Source: Dermatophilaceae bacterium Soc4.6
Lineage (GTDB): Bacteria > Actinomycetota > Actinomycetes > Actinomycetales > Dermatophilaceae
Direction: 5' to 3'
DNA: 64,000 nucleotides
Assembly (NCBI GenBank): GCA_039889245.1
Contig: JAZGVH010000002.1
Span: 372,001-436,000 of the forward strand
Under the pieces are notes generated by a model. That model was not told the DNA's origin. It made no database searches and saw only the letters and a list, made by a program, of their open reading frames with translations. Position numbers and translations under genes: made by a program. Shown piece after piece: positions 34,042-46,119 of this stretch; position 1 is the first letter of the stretch, and every line of letters starts with the position of its first letter.

Positions 34042-35499
34042 TCACTCGACGCGCGAGAAGTCCTCGTAGGCCGGGGCCACCCGGTTCTTGGCGTCGCCGA
34101 TGCGGTGCACCCGCAGGGCGTTCGTCGAGCCGGGGATGCCGGGGGGTGACCCCGCCACGATGATCACCAGGTCGCCCTCCTGCGCGCGGCCCGAGGCGAG
34201 CAGCGAGTTGTCGACCTCGAGGGCCATCTGGTCGGTGTGGCGCGCCATCGGCACCAGGAAGGTCTCGATGCCCCAGACGAGCGCCAGCTTGGAGCGGGTG
34301 TCCTGCAGCGGGGTGAAGGCCAGCATGGGGATCTTCGGGCGGATGCGAGCCAGGCGCAGCGCGGAGTCACCCGACTGCGTGAAGGTCACGAGGTAGGTGA
34401 CTCCGAGCAGCTCGCCGATCTCGACGGCCGCCCAGGTCACGGCCCCGCCCTTGCTGTGCGGACGGGTGCCGAGGGGAAGGATGCGCTCGAGGCCGTGGTC
34501 CTCGGTGCTCTGGATGATGCGCGCCATCGTGCTGACGGCCTGGATCGGCCACGCCCCCACGCTGGTCTCGCCGGACAGCATGATGGCGTCGGCGCCGTCG
34601 AGGACGGCGTTGGCGCAGTCGCTGGCCTCGGCCCGGGTGGGACGGGAGTTCTCGATCATCGACTCGAGCACCTGCGTCGCCACGATGACCGGCTTGGCGT
34701 TCTGGCGGGCGATCTCGATCGCCCGCTTCTGCACGATGGGGACGTCCTCGAGGGGCAGCTCGACCCCGAGGTCGCCGCGCGCCACCATGACGCCGTCGAA
34801 GACCTCGATGATCTCGCGGAGGTTCTCGACCGCCTGCGGCTTCTCGATCTTCGCGATGACGGGCAGGCGGATGCCGACCTCGTCCATGATCGCGTGCACC
34901 TCCTTGATGTCGTCGGCGGAGCGCACGAACGAGAGCGCGATCATGTCGGCGCGCAGCGCGAGGGCCCAGCGCAGGTCAGCCCGGTCCTTGTCCGACATCG
35001 CCGGCACGCTCACCGCGACCCCAGGCAGGTTGATGCCCTTGTTGTTGGAGATCACGCCGCCCTCGACCGTCTCGGTGACGATGTCGGTGTCGGTGACCTC
35101 GACGGCCCGCAGGGTGACCTTGCCGTCGTCGATGAGCAGCAGGTCGCCCGGCGTGACGTCGCCCGTCATGCCCTTGTAGGTGGTGCTCACCCGGCGGCTG
35201 TCACCGGGCACGTCGAGGATGGTGATCGTGAAGGGGTCACCGGGAGCCAGCGAGATGGGGCCGTCGGCGAAGCGCCCCGTGCGGATCTTCGGACCCTGGA
35301 GGTCGACGAGGACACCGACCGCCCGGCCGGTCGCGTCGCTCGCCGCGCGCACGGCGCGGTAGACCTCCTCGTGGACGGCGTACTCACCGTGGGAGAGGTT
35401 GAGGCGGGCGATGTCCATGCCGGCCTCGACGAGCTTGCGGACCTGCCTCGTGGACGAGGTGGCGGGGCCGAGGGTGCAGACGATCTTGGCGCGACGCAT
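34042..35499 (-). CDS. pyk: Pyruvate kinase
   Basis: 485-residue glycolytic enzyme that makes pyruvate and ATP from phosphoenolpyruvate and ADP. The N-terminal MRRAKIVCTLGPATS and ARLNLSHG segments, the catalytic-lysine region (VIAKIEKPQAVENL) and the VARGDLGVELPLEDVPIVQKRAI loop are all intact. The C-terminal allosteric domain (VTWAAVEIGELLGVTYLVTFTQSG, RARPKIPMLAF-like stretch) is complete, so it should be regulated like other bacterial enzymes of this size. ATG at 35499 follows TAGGCT-N6. The gene sits 72 nt downstream of gltD and is probably transcribed on its own. Confidence 0.96.
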   Translation of the reverse strand: MRRAKIVCTLGPATSSTRQVRKLVEAGMDIARLNLSHGEYAVHEEVYRAVRAASDATGRAVGVLVDLQGPKIRTGRFADGPISLAPGDPFTITILDVPGDSRRVSTTYKGMTGDVTPGDLLLIDDGKVTLRAVEVTDTDIVTETVEGGVISNNKGINLPGVAVSVPAMSDKDRADLRWALALRADMIALSFVRSADDIKEVHAIMDEVGIRLPVIAKIEKPQAVENLREIIEVFDGVMVARGDLGVELPLEDVPIVQKRAIEIARQNAKPVIVATQVLESMIENSRPTRAEASDCANAVLDGADAIMLSGETSVGAWPIQAVSTMARIIQSTEDHGLERILPLGTRPHSKGGAVTWAAVEIGELLGVTYLVTFTQSGDSALRLARIRPKIPMLAFTPLQDTRSKLALVWGIETFLVPMARHTDQMALEVDNSLLASGRAQEGDLVIIVAGSPPGIPGSTNALRVHRIGDAKNRVAPAYEDFSRVE

Positions 35500-35505
35500 G
35501 CCGTC

Positions 35506-35511
35506 AGCCTA
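35506..35511 (-). promoter_or_regulatory. Leaderless -10 element of pyk
   Basis: TAGGCT, 6 nt, then ATG at 35499. Confidence 0.6.
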
Positions 35512-35571
35512 GGCGTAGAGGTGACGCAGGTCTCATCCGGGGCCATCGGTGAGACCGGCGCCTACCTCGCC

Positions 35572-37029
35572 TCAGACGCTCAGCGGCCGGTCCGTGGGCT
35601 CGATCGGCCGCGGCAGCTGGCTCGCACCCATCAGCCACTGGTCGACCCCGTGGGCGCAGGCCCGACCCTCGGCGATGGCCCAGACGATGAGCGACTGGCC
35701 ACGCCCGGCGTCGCCCGCGACGAAGACCCCCGGCACCGAGGTCATGTACGACGCGTCGCGACGCACGTTGGTGCGCTCGTCCAGCTCGACCCCGAGCTGC
35801 TCGACGACACCGACCTTCTGCGGCCCGAGGAAGCCCATGGCCAGCAGGACGAGCTGGGCCGGGAGCTCCTTCCCGCTGCCCTCGACGGGCACGAACCGGC
35901 CGTCCTTCAGCTCGACCTCAGACAGGCGCAGCGCCCGCACGTTGCCGTCGGCGTCGCCGAGGGCCTCCTCGGTGTTGACCGCGTAGACCCGCTCGCCGTT
36001 CTCCTCGTGCGCGCTGGCGATCCGGTAGGTCATGGGGTAGGTCGGCCAGGGCTGCGAGCCGGGACGCTCCTCGTGCGGGCGCGGCATGATCTCGAGCTGG
36101 GTCACCGACCGGGCACCCTGACGCGTGGCCGTGCCCAGGCAGTCGGCCCCGGTGTCGCCGCCGCCGATGATGACGACGTCCTTGCCGGTCGCGAGGATCT
36201 GGCCCTCCACGCTCTCGCCGAGCGCGACGAGGTTGGCGGGCGGGAGGTACTCCATCGCCTGGTGAATGCCACCCAGCTCACGACCGGGGACGGCGAGGTC
36301 GCGCGGCACCGTCGAGCCGACGGCGAGCACGACCGCGTCGTACCGGTCCTGCAGCTGCTTGCCGGTGATCTCGTCACCGACCGCGACCCCGCTGCGGAAG
36401 CGGGTTCCCTCGGCCTCCATCTGGGCCAGCCGCCGGTCGAGGACCGACTTCTCCATCTTGAACTCCGGGATGCCGTAGCGCAGCAGCCCGCCGGGCTTGG
36501 CCTCCCGCTCGTAGACGGCGACGGTGTGGCCGGCGCGGGTCAGCTGCTGGGCGACCGCGAGGCCGGCCGGGCCCGAGCCCACGACGGCCACGGTCTTGCC
36601 CGAGAGCCGCTCCGGTGGCTGCGGGGTGACGGCCCCGGCCTGGAACGCCTGCTCGATGGTGGTGACCTCGACCTGCTTGATCGTCACGGCGGGCTGGTTG
36701 ATGCCCAGCACGCACGCGGTCTCGCAGGGCGCCGGGCAGAGGCGACCGGTGAACTCGGGGAAGTTGTTGGTCGCGTGCAGCCGCTCGATCGCCTCCTGCC
36801 AGTCACCTCGCCAGGCGAGGTCGTTCCACTCCGGGATGAGGTTGCCCAGCGGGCACCCGTTGTGGCAGAAGGGGATGCCGCAGTCCATGCAGCGACCGGC
36901 CTGGCGCTGCAGCTGCCCCAGCTCCTGCTCCTCGTAGACCTCCTTCCAGTCACGGATCCGCACGGGGACGGGGCGCCGGGTCGGGAGCTCGCGCTCGCGC
37001 ACCTTCAAGAAACCCTGGGGGTCAGCCAC
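35572..37029 (-). CDS. gltD: Glutamate synthase small subunit
   Basis: 485-residue NADPH-oxidising subunit that passes electrons to GltB for making glutamate from glutamine and 2-oxoglutarate. The N-terminal half has cysteine groups for two [4Fe-4S] clusters ([19 protein letters not shown] and [10 protein letters not shown]). An FAD fold ([17 protein letters not shown]) and a second nucleotide-binding fold ([15 protein letters not shown]) follow, with [18 protein letters not shown] near the end. I start at GTG 37029, with GGAGG 6 nt upstream. The first 8 nt overlap the end of gltB, so the two are coupled. A longer in-frame start inside gltB has no ribosome-binding site. Confidence 0.96.
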   Translation of the reverse strand: MADPQGFLKVRERELPTRRPVPVRIRDWKEVYEEQELGQLQRQAGRCMDCGIPFCHNGCPLGNLIPEWNDLAWRGDWQEAIERLHATNNFPEFTGRLCPAPCETACVLGINQPAVTIKQVEVTTIEQAFQAGAVTPQPPERLSGKTVAVVGSGPAGLAVAQQLTRAGHTVAVYEREAKPGGLLRYGIPEFKMEKSVLDRRLAQMEAEGTRFRSGVAVGDEITGKQLQDRYDAVVLAVGSTVPRDLAVPGRELGGIHQAMEYLPPANLVALGESVEGQILATGKDVVIIGGGDTGADCLGTATRQGARSVTQLEIMPRPHEERPGSQPWPTYPMTYRIASAHEENGERVYAVNTEEALGDADGNVRALRLSEVELKDGRFVPVEGSGKELPAQLVLLAMGFLGPQKVGVVEQLGVELDERTNVRRDASYMTSVPGVFVAGDAGRGQSLIVWAIAEGRACAHGVDQWLMGASQLPRPIEPTDRPLSV

Positions 37030-40000
37030 GGGAAGCCTCCATGATCCGGTCCCAGACCTGCGCGCCCTGCAGGTCGAGGCCCTCGGCCTCGGCTCGGGCA
37101 CGCACGTCGAGGACGCGCTGGTAGTCGCGGGGAAGGACGAGGGTGAAACGGGCCCGGCTGGCGTCCCAGTCCTGCAGGAGACGGCCGGAGACGGTCGAGT
37201 CGGTCCAGCGCAGGTGTCGGCGCAGCAGCTCCTCGAGGGTCGTGGCGTCGGACTCGCGCAGCGGGAGCAGGTCGACCAGCTCGGTGTTGACCAGGCCCGG
37301 GTCCAGGTCGAGCACGTAGGCCACTCCGCCCGACATGCCAGCGGCGAAGTTGCGCCCGGTCGCCCCGAGGACGACCGCGATGCCTCCGGTCATGTACTCG
37401 CAGCCGTGGTCCCCGACCCCCTCGACGACCGCGACGGCGCCGGAGTTGCGCACGCAGAACCGCTCGCCCACCTGTCCACGGAGGAAGATCTCGCCCGCGG
37501 TGGCGCCGTAGCCGATGACGTTGCCGGCGATGACGTTGGCCTCGGCCGTGAGCCGGGCCCCCGGCTGCGGCCGCACGATGATGCGCCCACCGGACAGGCC
37601 CTTGCCGACGTAGTCGTTGGAGTCGCCCTCGAGCACCAGGGTCAGGCCCCGGGGCAGGAACGCCCCGAACGACTGGCCGCCCGACCCGGTGAGCGTCAGC
37701 TCGATCGTGCCGTCCGGCAGGCCGTGGGGGTGCGCCTTGGTGATCTCGTGCCCGAGCATCGTGCCCACCGTGCGGTTGACGTTGCGCACGGCCAGCGAGC
37801 CCCGCACCTGCTCACCGTCGCGCAGCGCCGGCTGCGCCATGGCGATGAGCTGGTGGTCGAGCGCCTTCTCGAGCCCGTGGTCCTGCACCGCGGAGTTGTA
37901 GGGGGTGCCACCGGTCGGGTCCTGGACCTGGGTGAGGATCGGCGCGAGGTCGAGGCCGGCGGCCTTCCAGTGCTGGACGGCCTTCTCGGTGTGGAGCGCC
38001 TCGACGTGGCCGACGGCCTCGCGGACCGAGCGGAAACCGAGCTGCGCGAGCAGCTCGCGCACCTCCTGCGCGATGTACTCGAAGAAGGTCTCGACGAACT
38101 CGGGCTTGCCCGAGAAGCGCGCCCGCAGGTCGGGGTTCTGCGTGGCGACACCGACGGGGCACGTGTCGAGGTGGCAGACCCGCATCATGATGCAGCCCGA
38201 GACCACGAGCGGGGCGGTGGCGAAGCCGAACTCCTCGGCGCCGAGTAGGGCCGCGATGACGACGTCGCGGCCGGTCTTCAGCTGGCCGTCGGTCTGCACG
38301 ACGATCCGGTCCCGTAGGCCGTTGAGGCGCAGCGTCTGCTGGGTCTCGGCCAGGCCGAGCTCCCACGGCGCCCCGGCGTGCTTGAGGGACGTCAGCGGCG
38401 AGGCGCCGGTGCCACCGTCGTGGCCCGAGACGAGCACCACGTCGGCGTGCGCCTTCGAGACCCCCGCCGCGACCGTGCCCACGCCGACCTCGGACACCAG
38501 CTTGACGTGCACCCGCGCCTGCGGGTTCGCGTTCTTGAGGTCGTGGATCAGCTGGGCCAGGTCCTCGATGGAGTAGATGTCGTGGTGCGGCGGCGGCGAG
38601 ATGAGCCCCACACCGGGCGTGCTGTGCCGGGTCTTGGCCACCCACGGGTAGACCTTGGGCCCGGGCAGCTGCCCGCCCTCCCCCGGCTTCGCGCCCTGCG
38701 CCATCTTGATCTGGATGTCGTCGGACTCGGTGAGGTAGAGGCTGGTCACCCCGAAGCGGCCCGAGGCCACCTGCTTGATCGCCGACCGCCGGGCCGGGTC
38801 GAGCAGGCGGTCCTCGTCCTCACCGCCCTCACCGGTGTTGGACTTGCCGCCCAGACGGTTCATCGCGATCGCGAGGTTCTCGTGGGCCTCCTGGCTGATC
38901 GAGCCGTAGCTCATGGCGCCGGTGGAGAAGCGCTTGACGATCTCGCAGACCGGCTCGACCTCGTCGATCGCGAGGGGCTCGCGCCCGCTCACGGCGGCGT
39001 CGGTGAACTCGAAGAGCCCCCGCAGCGTCATCAGGCGGGTCGACTGCTCGTCGACGCGGGCGGTGTACTGCTTGAAGATGTCGTAGCGCCGCTGGCGGGT
39101 CGAGTGCTGCAGCCGGAAGACCGTGTCGGGGTCGAACAGGTGCGGCTCGCCCTCGCGGCGCCACTGGTACTCGCCGCCCACCCACAGCTTGCGGTGGGCC
39201 TGGTGGATGCCCTCGGGCGGGTAGGCCGACGCGTGCCGGGCGGCGACCTCGTCGGCGACCACGTCGAGCCCGATCCCGCCGAGCTGGCTGACCGTGCCGG
39301 TGAAGTAGCGGTCGACGAGGTCCTGCGCGAGACCGATCGCCTCGAAGACCTGCGCCCCGCGGTAGGACGCCACCGTGGAGATGCCCATCTTGGACATCAC
39401 CTTGAGGACGCCCTTGCCGAGGGCCTTGATGAGGTTCTTGACCGCCAGCTCGGGGGTGACGCCCGAGATCGTGCCGGAGCGGACGAGCTCCTCCACGCTC
39501 TCCATGGCGAGGTAGGGGTTGACCGCGGCCGCGCCGTAGCCGACGAGCAGGGCGACGTGGTGCACCTCCCGCACGTCACCGGCCTCGACGAGCAGCCCGA
39601 CCTGGGTGCGGGTCTTCTCGCGGATCAGGTGGTGGTGCACGGCCGAGGTGAGCAGCAGCGACGGGATCGGGGCGAGGTCTCGTCCCGAGTCGCGGTCGGA
39701 GAGCACGACGAAGCGGGCCCCCCGGCGGATCGCCTGCGAGGTCTCGGCGAAGATCGCCTCGAGCCGGGCCTCCATCGCCCCGGCGCCGCCGGTCACGTCG
39801 TACAGGCCCTGCACCACGTGCGTGGCGTAGCCCGGCAGGTCGCCGTCGGCGTTGATGTGGACGATCTTGGCCAGCTCGTCGTTGTCGATGACGGGGAAGG
39901 GCAGGTGCACCAGGCGGGCGTGCGCCGCCGATGCGGAGAGGGCATTGCCCTCGGGCCCGATGGTCGTGCCCAGCGAGGTGACGAGCTCCTCGCGGATCGC

Positions 40001-41578
40001 GTCGAGCGGAGGGTTGGTCACCTGCGCGAAGAGCTGGGTGAAGTAGTCGAAGACCAGGCGGGGTCGGCTCGAGAGCACGGCGATGGGCGAGTCGGTCCCC
40101 ATCGAGCCGAGGGCCTCTCCCCCGGTGCGGGCCATCGGCGTCAGGAGGATGCGCAGCTCCTCCTGGGTGTAGCCGAACGTCTGCTGCCGACGGGCCACGG
40201 ACGACGCGGTGTGCACGATGTGCTCGCGCTCGGGCAGGTCCTTGAGCTCGATGACGCCGGCGTGCAGCCACTCGTCGTAGGGGTGGCGCGACGCCAGCCC
40301 CGACTTGATCTCCTCGTCACCGATGATGCGGCCGTGCTCGGTGTCGACGAGGAACATCTTGCCGGGCTGCAGCCGCCCGCGCTTGACGATGGTCTCGGCC
40401 GGCAGGTCGAGGACCCCCGACTCGGACGCGAGGACGACCAGTCCGTCGTCCGTCACCGCGTAGCGCCCGGGGCGCAGGCCGTTGCGGTCGAGCACCGCAC
40501 CGATGAGGGTGCCGTCAGTGAAGGTGACGCAGGCCGGGCCGTCCCAGGGCTCCATGAAGGTGGAGTGGAACTCGTAGAAGGCGCGTCGGGCCGGGTCCAT
40601 CGCCCCGTTGTTCTCCCACGCCTCGGGGATCATCATCAGGACCGAGTGCGGCAGGGAGCGGCCACCGAGGTGCAGCAGCTCGAGCACCTCGTCGAAGCTC
40701 GCCGAGTCGGAGGCGTCGGGCGTGCAGACCGGGAAGACCCGCTTGAGGTCGCCGGGGATGATGTCGGAGGTGAGCTGGCTCTCTCGCGCCCGCATCCAGT
40801 TGCGGTTGCCCTTGACGGTGTTGATCTCGCCGTTGTGGGCGATGAAGCGGTAGGGGTGGGCCAGGGGCCACGAGGGGAACGTGTTGGTCGAGAAGCGCGA
40901 GTGGACGAGCGCCAGCTCGGTCTCGTAGAGCCGGTCGGACAGGTCCGGGAAGAACGGCTCGAGCTGACCGGTCGTCAGCATGCCCTTGTAGACCAGCGTG
41001 CGCGAGGAGAGTGAGGCGAAGTAGACGTCCGTCTCGCGCTCGGCGCGCTTGCGCAGGCAGAACGCATAGCGGTCGAGCCCCACCCCGACCTGGCGACCCA
41101 CCGACGAGGTGACGAAGAGCTGGGCGAAGTGCGGCATGCACGCGCGGGCAGCCTGACCGACGAGGTCGGCGACGACCGGCACGTCGCGCCACCCGAGGAC
41201 CTTCATCGACTCCTCGGCGGCCAGCGCCTCGATGTCGGCGACGACCTGCGCCCGCTGGGTCGCGTCCGGCGGGAGGAACGCGAGGCCCACGGCATACGCC
41301 CCGGCCGCCGGCAGGGGGAAGGGCACGACGCTGCGCAGGAACGCGTCAGGCACCTGGGTCAGGATGCCGGCTCCGTCACCGACCGACGGGTCGGCCCCGG
41401 TCGCGCCGCGGTGGTCGAGGTTGCGCAGCGCCGTCAGCGCGTGCTCCACGATGTCGTGGCCCGCGCTGCCGCGCATCGTCGCGACCATGGCGACGCCACA
41501 GGCGTCGTGCTCGAGGTCGCGGCGGTAGAGGCCGGTATCGGTCGGCTGGGCCGTGAACAGGGGGCGCGAGGAGACCAA
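37022..41578 (-). CDS. gltB: Glutamate synthase large subunit
   Basis: 1,518-residue subunit. The N-terminal glutamine amidotransferase domain begins at Cys27 ([10 protein letters not shown]), so a 26-residue propeptide must be removed to expose the nucleophile. The central and FMN-binding synthase domains follow, including [29 protein letters not shown] and the [3Fe-4S] ligands in [18 protein letters not shown]-terminal GXGXG beta-helix domain closes it ([21 protein letters not shown]). The start is a TTG at 41578; GAAGGA lies 12 nt before it, a loose spacing. Upstream is about 160 nt with a possible -10 (TATTGT). With gltD this provides ammonium assimilation together with glutamine synthetase. 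Confidence 0.96.
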   Translation of the reverse strand: MVSSRPLFTAQPTDTGLYRRDLEHDACGVAMVATMRGSAGHDIVEHALTALRNLDHRGATGADPSVGDGAGILTQVPDAFLRSVVPFPLPAAGAYAVGLAFLPPDATQRAQVVADIEALAAEESMKVLGWRDVPVVADLVGQAARACMPHFAQLFVTSSVGRQVGVGLDRYAFCLRKRAERETDVYFASLSSRTLVYKGMLTTGQLEPFFPDLSDRLYETELALVHSRFSTNTFPSWPLAHPYRFIAHNGEINTVKGNRNWMRARESQLTSDIIPGDLKRVFPVCTPDASDSASFDEVLELLHLGGRSLPHSVLMMIPEAWENNGAMDPARRAFYEFHSTFMEPWDGPACVTFTDGTLIGAVLDRNGLRPGRYAVTDDGLVVLASESGVLDLPAETIVKRGRLQPGKMFLVDTEHGRIIGDEEIKSGLASRHPYDEWLHAGVIELKDLPEREHIVHTASSVARRQQTFGYTQEELRILLTPMARTGGEALGSMGTDSPIAVLSSRPRLVFDYFTQLFAQVTNPPLDAIREELVTSLGTTIGPEGNALSASAAHARLVHLPFPVIDNDELAKIVHINADGDLPGYATHVVQGLYDVTGGAGAMEARLEAIFAETSQAIRRGARFVVLSDRDSGRDLAPIPSLLLTSAVHHHLIREKTRTQVGLLVEAGDVREVHHVALLVGYGAAAVNPYLAMESVEELVRSGTISGVTPELAVKNLIKALGKGVLKVMSKMGISTVASYRGAQVFEAIGLAQDLVDRYFTGTVSQLGGIGLDVVADEVAARHASAYPPEGIHQAHRKLWVGGEYQWRREGEPHLFDPDTVFRLQHSTRQRRYDIFKQYTARVDEQSTRLMTLRGLFEFTDAAVSGREPLAIDEVEPVCEIVKRFSTGAMSYGSISQEAHENLAIAMNRLGGKSNTGEGGEDEDRLLDPARRSAIKQVASGRFGVTSLYLTESDDIQIKMAQGAKPGEGGQLPGPKVYPWVAKTRHSTPGVGLISPPPHHDIYSIEDLAQLIHDLKNANPQARVHVKLVSEVGVGTVAAGVSKAHADVVLVSGHDGGTGASPLTSLKHAGAPWELGLAETQQTLRLNGLRDRIVVQTDGQLKTGRDVVIAALLGAEEFGFATAPLVVSGCIMMRVCHLDTCPVGVATQNPDLRARFSGKPEFVETFFEYIAQEVRELLAQLGFRSVREAVGHVEALHTEKAVQHWKAAGLDLAPILTQVQDPTGGTPYNSAVQDHGLEKALDHQLIAMAQPALRDGEQVRGSLAVRNVNRTVGTMLGHEITKAHPHGLPDGTIELTLTGSGGQSFGAFLPRGLTLVLEGDSNDYVGKGLSGGRIIVRPQPGARLTAEANVIAGNVIGYGATAGEIFLRGQVGERFCVRNSGAVAVVEGVGDHGCEYMTGGIAVVLGATGRNFAAGMSGGVAYVLDLDPGLVNTELVDLLPLRESDATTLEELLRRHLRWTDSTVSGRLLQDWDASRARFTLVLPRDYQRVLDVRARAEAEGLDLQGAQVWDRIMEASRG

Positions 41579-41695
41579 CGCGGTTCACCGTCCTTCAGGT
41601 GTCGGACCGGGCACGGGTGAAGCCGCCGCGGATCCTTGGTGATGGCATGCGCAGACACCTCTGGCATGAGCCGGGCGGCGATGGCCGGTGGGCAC

Positions 41696-41701
41696 ACAAT
41701 A
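41696..41701 (-). promoter_or_regulatory. Possible -10 element of gltBD
   Basis: TATTGT lies about 118 nt before the gltB TTG and is the only TANNNT hexamer with A/T-rich flanks in the gap between lgt and gltB. No clear GlnR site or -35 box was recognised. Confidence 0.3.
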
Positions 41702-41737
41702 ACCGTCATCCAGCCGGGACTCAGGCCTGGTACGACG

Positions 41738-42649
41738 TCAGTCCAGGGCGCGAGACGCCGTAGCGGGGGCGTCAGGACCCGGGGTCGGGAGGCTCTCGAG
41801 CTCGGAGGGCCGCGATCGGCGGCCGAAGAGGACGAACATCGCGGCTCCGAGGAGGAACACGATCAGGCTCACCCACACGTTGACCCGCAGACCCAGGATG
41901 TGGTTGGCGTCGTCGGTGCGCATGAACTCCAGCACCACTCTACCGATCGGGTAGCCGGCGATGTACAGCGCCAGCACCTGCCCTGCGCGCAGGGTGACCC
42001 GACGGTCGAGCAGCACGAGCGCGAGGGCCAGCACGAGGCAGAAGATCGACTCGTACAGGAAGGTCGGCTGGTAGGTGCCGAGCACGACCGGCTGCCCGGC
42101 GGCGTCGAGCACGGCATGACCCTCGGCCGCGTCCCACTGGTGGATCTCGAGACCCCAGGGCAGGCTCGTCGGGCCGCCGTAGATCTCGTTGTTGAACCAG
42201 TTGCCCCACCGACCGATGCCCTGCGCGAGCAGGATGCCGGGGGCGGCGCAGTCACCGAAGACCGCGAGCGGGATGCCCTGCTTCCGGCACCCGATCCAGG
42301 CCCCCACCGCACCGAGGGCGACCGCGCCCCAGATGCCCAGGCCACCGTTCCAGATCTTGAACGCGTCGAGCGGGTGACCGCCCTCTCCGAAGTAGGCCTG
42401 CGGCGAGGTGATCAGGTGGTAGAGCCGGCCACCGAGGATGCCGAAGGGCACCGCCCAGGCCGCGATGTCGAGGGCCAGCCCAGCGCGCCCGCCGCGGTCG
42501 GAGAGCCGCTTCTGGGTGATCCAGACGGCGATGACGATGCCCGCGAGGATGCACATGGCATAGCCCCGCACGGGGAAGAAACCGAGGTGCCAGACGCCCG
42601 ACGTCGGGCTCGGCAGCACGGTGGGGGCCAGGCCCGTCAGCAGGCTCAC
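41738..42649 (-). CDS. lgt: Phosphatidylglycerol:prolipoprotein diacylglyceryl transferase
   Basis: 303-residue inner-membrane enzyme that attaches diacylglycerol to the lipobox cysteine of prolipoproteins. About seven membrane segments are seen, the first around FFPVRGYAMCILAGIVIAVWI. The family signature GRWGNWFNNEIYGGPT contains the essential Arg and Asn/Glu residues, and HPLDAFKIWNGGLGIWGA is the other conserved loop. The C-terminal 35 residues are a soluble Pro/Ser/Ala tail. GTG at 42649 overlaps the trpA stop by 4 nt, the same coupling found in mycobacteria. It would act on the lipoproteins of this window, such as UgpB. Confidence 0.96.
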   Translation of the reverse strand: MSLLTGLAPTVLPSPTSGVWHLGFFPVRGYAMCILAGIVIAVWITQKRLSDRGGRAGLALDIAAWAVPFGILGGRLYHLITSPQAYFGEGGHPLDAFKIWNGGLGIWGAVALGAVGAWIGCRKQGIPLAVFGDCAAPGILLAQGIGRWGNWFNNEIYGGPTSLPWGLEIHQWDAAEGHAVLDAAGQPVVLGTYQPTFLYESIFCLVLALALVLLDRRVTLRAGQVLALYIAGYPIGRVVLEFMRTDDANHILGLRVNVWVSLIVFLLGAAMFVLFGRRSRPSELESLPTPGPDAPATASRALD

Positions 42650-43499
42650 GCCGGTGCACCCGCCGTGGTCGACCGGGCGCTCGCCGCGTGGGCGGCGCGC
42701 TGCGCCCCACCGGCCCGCACGCCCGCCGCGAGCTCGGCGACCAGCTCACGCAGGGCCCGGATGCCGCTCGCCCGGTCGGGTGCCTCCAGGAGGCACCGCA
42801 CCAGGGCCGACCCGACGATCACCCCGTCGGCGAACCGGCCGACGTCGGCGGCCTGCTCACCGGTCGAGACACCCAGGCCCACGCACACCGGCAGGTCGGT
42901 GACCTCGCGGGTGCGGGCCACGAGCCCCTCGGCGGCGTTGCCGACCGTCGTACGCGTGCCGGTCACCCCCATCACGGACGTGGCGTAGACGAAGCCGCGG
43001 CTCGCGGAGGTGGCGGTGGCCAGTCGCTCGGGGGTCGAGCTGGGCGCCACGAGGAAGACGCGGTCGAGGTCGTGGGCGTCGGCGGCCGCGATCCAGGCGC
43101 CGGCCTCGTCGGGGATCAGGTCGGGGGTGATCAGCCCGGAGCACCCGCTGGCGGCGAGCTCGGCGGCGAAGCCGTCGACCCCCCGGCGCAGCACGAGGTT
43201 CCAGTAGGTCATCACCAGCGACGGCGCCCCGGCGTCGCGCACGGCCGCGGTGGCGTCGAGCACGTCGACCACGCGCGACCCGCCGGCGAGCGCGGCCTCG
43301 ACCGCCCGCTGGATGACGGGGCCGTCCATCAGCGGGTCGCTGTAGGGCACGCCGACCTCGACGATGTCGACACCCGCCTCGACCATCGCGACCATGGCCT
43401 CGATCGACCCCGGCACGTCGGGGTAGCCCACGGGCAGGTAGCCGATGAGCGCCGCGCGACCCTCGGCGCGGCAGGCGGCCAGGACCTCGGAGACGCCGC

Positions 43500-43503
<4 letters not shown>
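42646..43503 (-). CDS. trpA: Tryptophan synthase alpha chain
   Basis: 285-residue TIM barrel that cleaves indole-3-glycerol phosphate to indole and glyceraldehyde-3-phosphate; indole is channelled to TrpB. The catalytic Glu and Asp lie in [18 protein letters not shown], and the phosphate-binding [28 protein letters not shown] is intact. I use GTG at 43503, whose GTGA overlaps the trpB stop. Another GTG lies three codons inside. The last 30 residues form an Ala/Gly/Thr tail beyond the usual fold. Confidence 0.95.
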
Positions 43504-44755
<1,252 letters not shown>

Positions 44756-44759
<4 letters not shown>

Positions 44760-45586
44760 CGGGCCACCTCCACGGTCTGCGGGACGAGGTTGGGCACGAC
44801 CGCGGCGAAGTCCGCCACGGTCCGGGTCGGGGTGCCCCCGGTGACGAGGGCCTCCCCCACGAGCACGCCGCGCGCGCCGGCATCGGCGTACGCCTGGACG
44901 TCGGCGAGGTCGCGCACCCCCGACTCGGCGATGGTGACGACGTCGTCGGGCACCAGCGGGCGCAGTCGGGCGAACGTGGAGCGGTCGACCTCGAGGGTCT
45001 TGAGGTTGCGGGCGTTGACACCGACGACCGTGGCCCCCGCGTCGAGCGCCCGACGCGTCTCCTCCTCGTCGTGCACCTCGACGAGGGCGGTCATGCCGAG
45101 CGCCTCGGCCTGCTCGCGCATCGCCACGAGGTCGGCCTGGGCGAGGGCCGCGACGATGAGCAGGACGAGGTCGGCACCCCAGGCGCGCGACTCGTCGATC
45201 TGGTACGGGGTCACCATGAAGTCCTTGCGCAGGACCGGCACCCGCACCGCGGCGCGCACCGCCGCGAGGTCGTCGAGGCTGCCGCCGAAGCGGTGTCGCT
45301 CGGTGAGCACGCTCACGGCCGTGGCCCCGCCTGCCGCATACGACGCGGCGAGCGCCGCCGGGTCCGCGATGGGGGCGAGGGCGCCCTTGCTCGGGCTCGA
45401 CCGCTTGACCTCCGCGACGACGGCGAGCCCCCGAGCCCGACGGAGGGCGGTCGTGGCGTCGATCGCCGGGGCCACGTCGGGCAGGCGGCGCTGGAGGTCG
45501 TCGCGGCTCACGAGCGCCTCGCGCTCGGCGAGGTCGGCCCGGACACCGACGATGAGGTCGTGAAGGACGGAGGGAGCAGGTGACAC
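44756..45586 (-). CDS. trpC: Indole-3-glycerol phosphate synthase
   Basis: 276-residue TIM barrel converting the carboxyphenylamino deoxyribulose phosphate to indole-3-glycerol phosphate. Catalytic residues are seen in [11 protein letters not shown] (Glu, Lys), VLRKDFMV (Lys), the VEVHDEEE and [13 protein letters not shown] segments, and [11 protein letters not shown] at 45586 follows TAGTCT-N7; the intervening GGGGAG could also serve as a ribosome-binding site if transcription starts earlier. It heads trpC-trpB-trpA-lgt. No leader peptide with tryptophan codons is seen upstream, so control is not by classical attenuation. Confidence 0.96.
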
Positions 45587-45593
45587 GCTCCCC

Positions 45594-45599
45594 AGACTA
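45594..45599 (-). promoter_or_regulatory. Possible leaderless -10 element of trpCBA-lgt
   Basis: TAGTCT, 7 nt, then GTG at 45586. A GGGGAG in the gap leaves open a very short leader instead. Confidence 0.5.
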
Positions 45600-45635
45600 C
45601 GCGGGACGACGCGCGAGCGACCCCCCGGACCGGCC

Positions 45636-46100
45636 TCAGGGGGCCAGCCAGCCCGACAGCGGCAGGCCGGGCAGGTTGCGCCAGACGGTGAACACCGAGA
45701 ACGCCACCCCCAGCACGACCCAGGCGCGGTTGTCGAGGGTCGGGGCCGGCACCCGCCGACCGGTGACGGAGGTCACCGCCGGGCTCAGCACCGCGAGCGC
45801 CAGCAGCGGCAGCAGCGCCGTGACGAGGAGGTTGGACGACAGCGCCCCGGCGACGTCGAGACGGGTCAGCGAGGCGACAGCGCGCAGGCTCCCGCAGACC
45901 GGGCACCACAGGCCCGTCGCCGCGTGGAAGGGGCACAGGGGCACAGGGAGCAGGGGCAGGACGTCGTAGCCACGCGTGGCGTGCAGCCGCGCGAGCACGG
46001 CGGCGAGGGCGGCCGTCCCGGCACCCACCTCGACGAGAGACCGCCCTCGCCCACCGGCGCTGCGGTGGAGGAGGGCGGGCCTGTGCTCGGACGCGGCCAT
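45636..46100 (-). CDS. DUF2752 membrane protein
   Basis: 154-residue membrane protein with the DUF2752 signature [19 protein letters not shown] near the middle, that is CP-x-x-x-x-TG-x-x-CP-x-CG-x-x-RA. Predicted membrane segments lie on both sides ([29 protein letters not shown] and [15 protein letters not shown]). The two Cys-Pro pairs suggest metal binding or thiol chemistry but no function is known. I start at ATG 46100, which lacks a clear ribosome-binding site. Its gene follows the RDD gene by 19 nt and is probably co-transcribed with it. Confidence 0.85.
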   Translation of the reverse strand: MAASEHRPALLHRSAGGRGRSLVEVGAGTAALAAVLARLHATRGYDVLPLLPVPLCPFHAATGLWCPVCGSLRAVASLTRLDVAGALSSNLLVTALLPLLALAVLSPAVTSVTGRRVPAPTLDNRAWVVLGVAFSVFTVWRNLPGLPLSGWLAP

Positions 46101-46119
46101 GCGGACGGGACGGTGCCCG

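Noticed and set aside
38378-41014. Long plus-strand open frame of about 880 codons opposite gltB
   Set aside because: Shadow of the glutamate synthase gene; the composition is that of an antisense frame and no domain is visible.
45587-45635. Tryptophan attenuator leader before trpC
   Set aside because: There is no short frame with tandem tryptophan codons and no terminator hairpin; the start codon lies 7 nt from a -10-like hexamer. The region before trpE is inside hisI.
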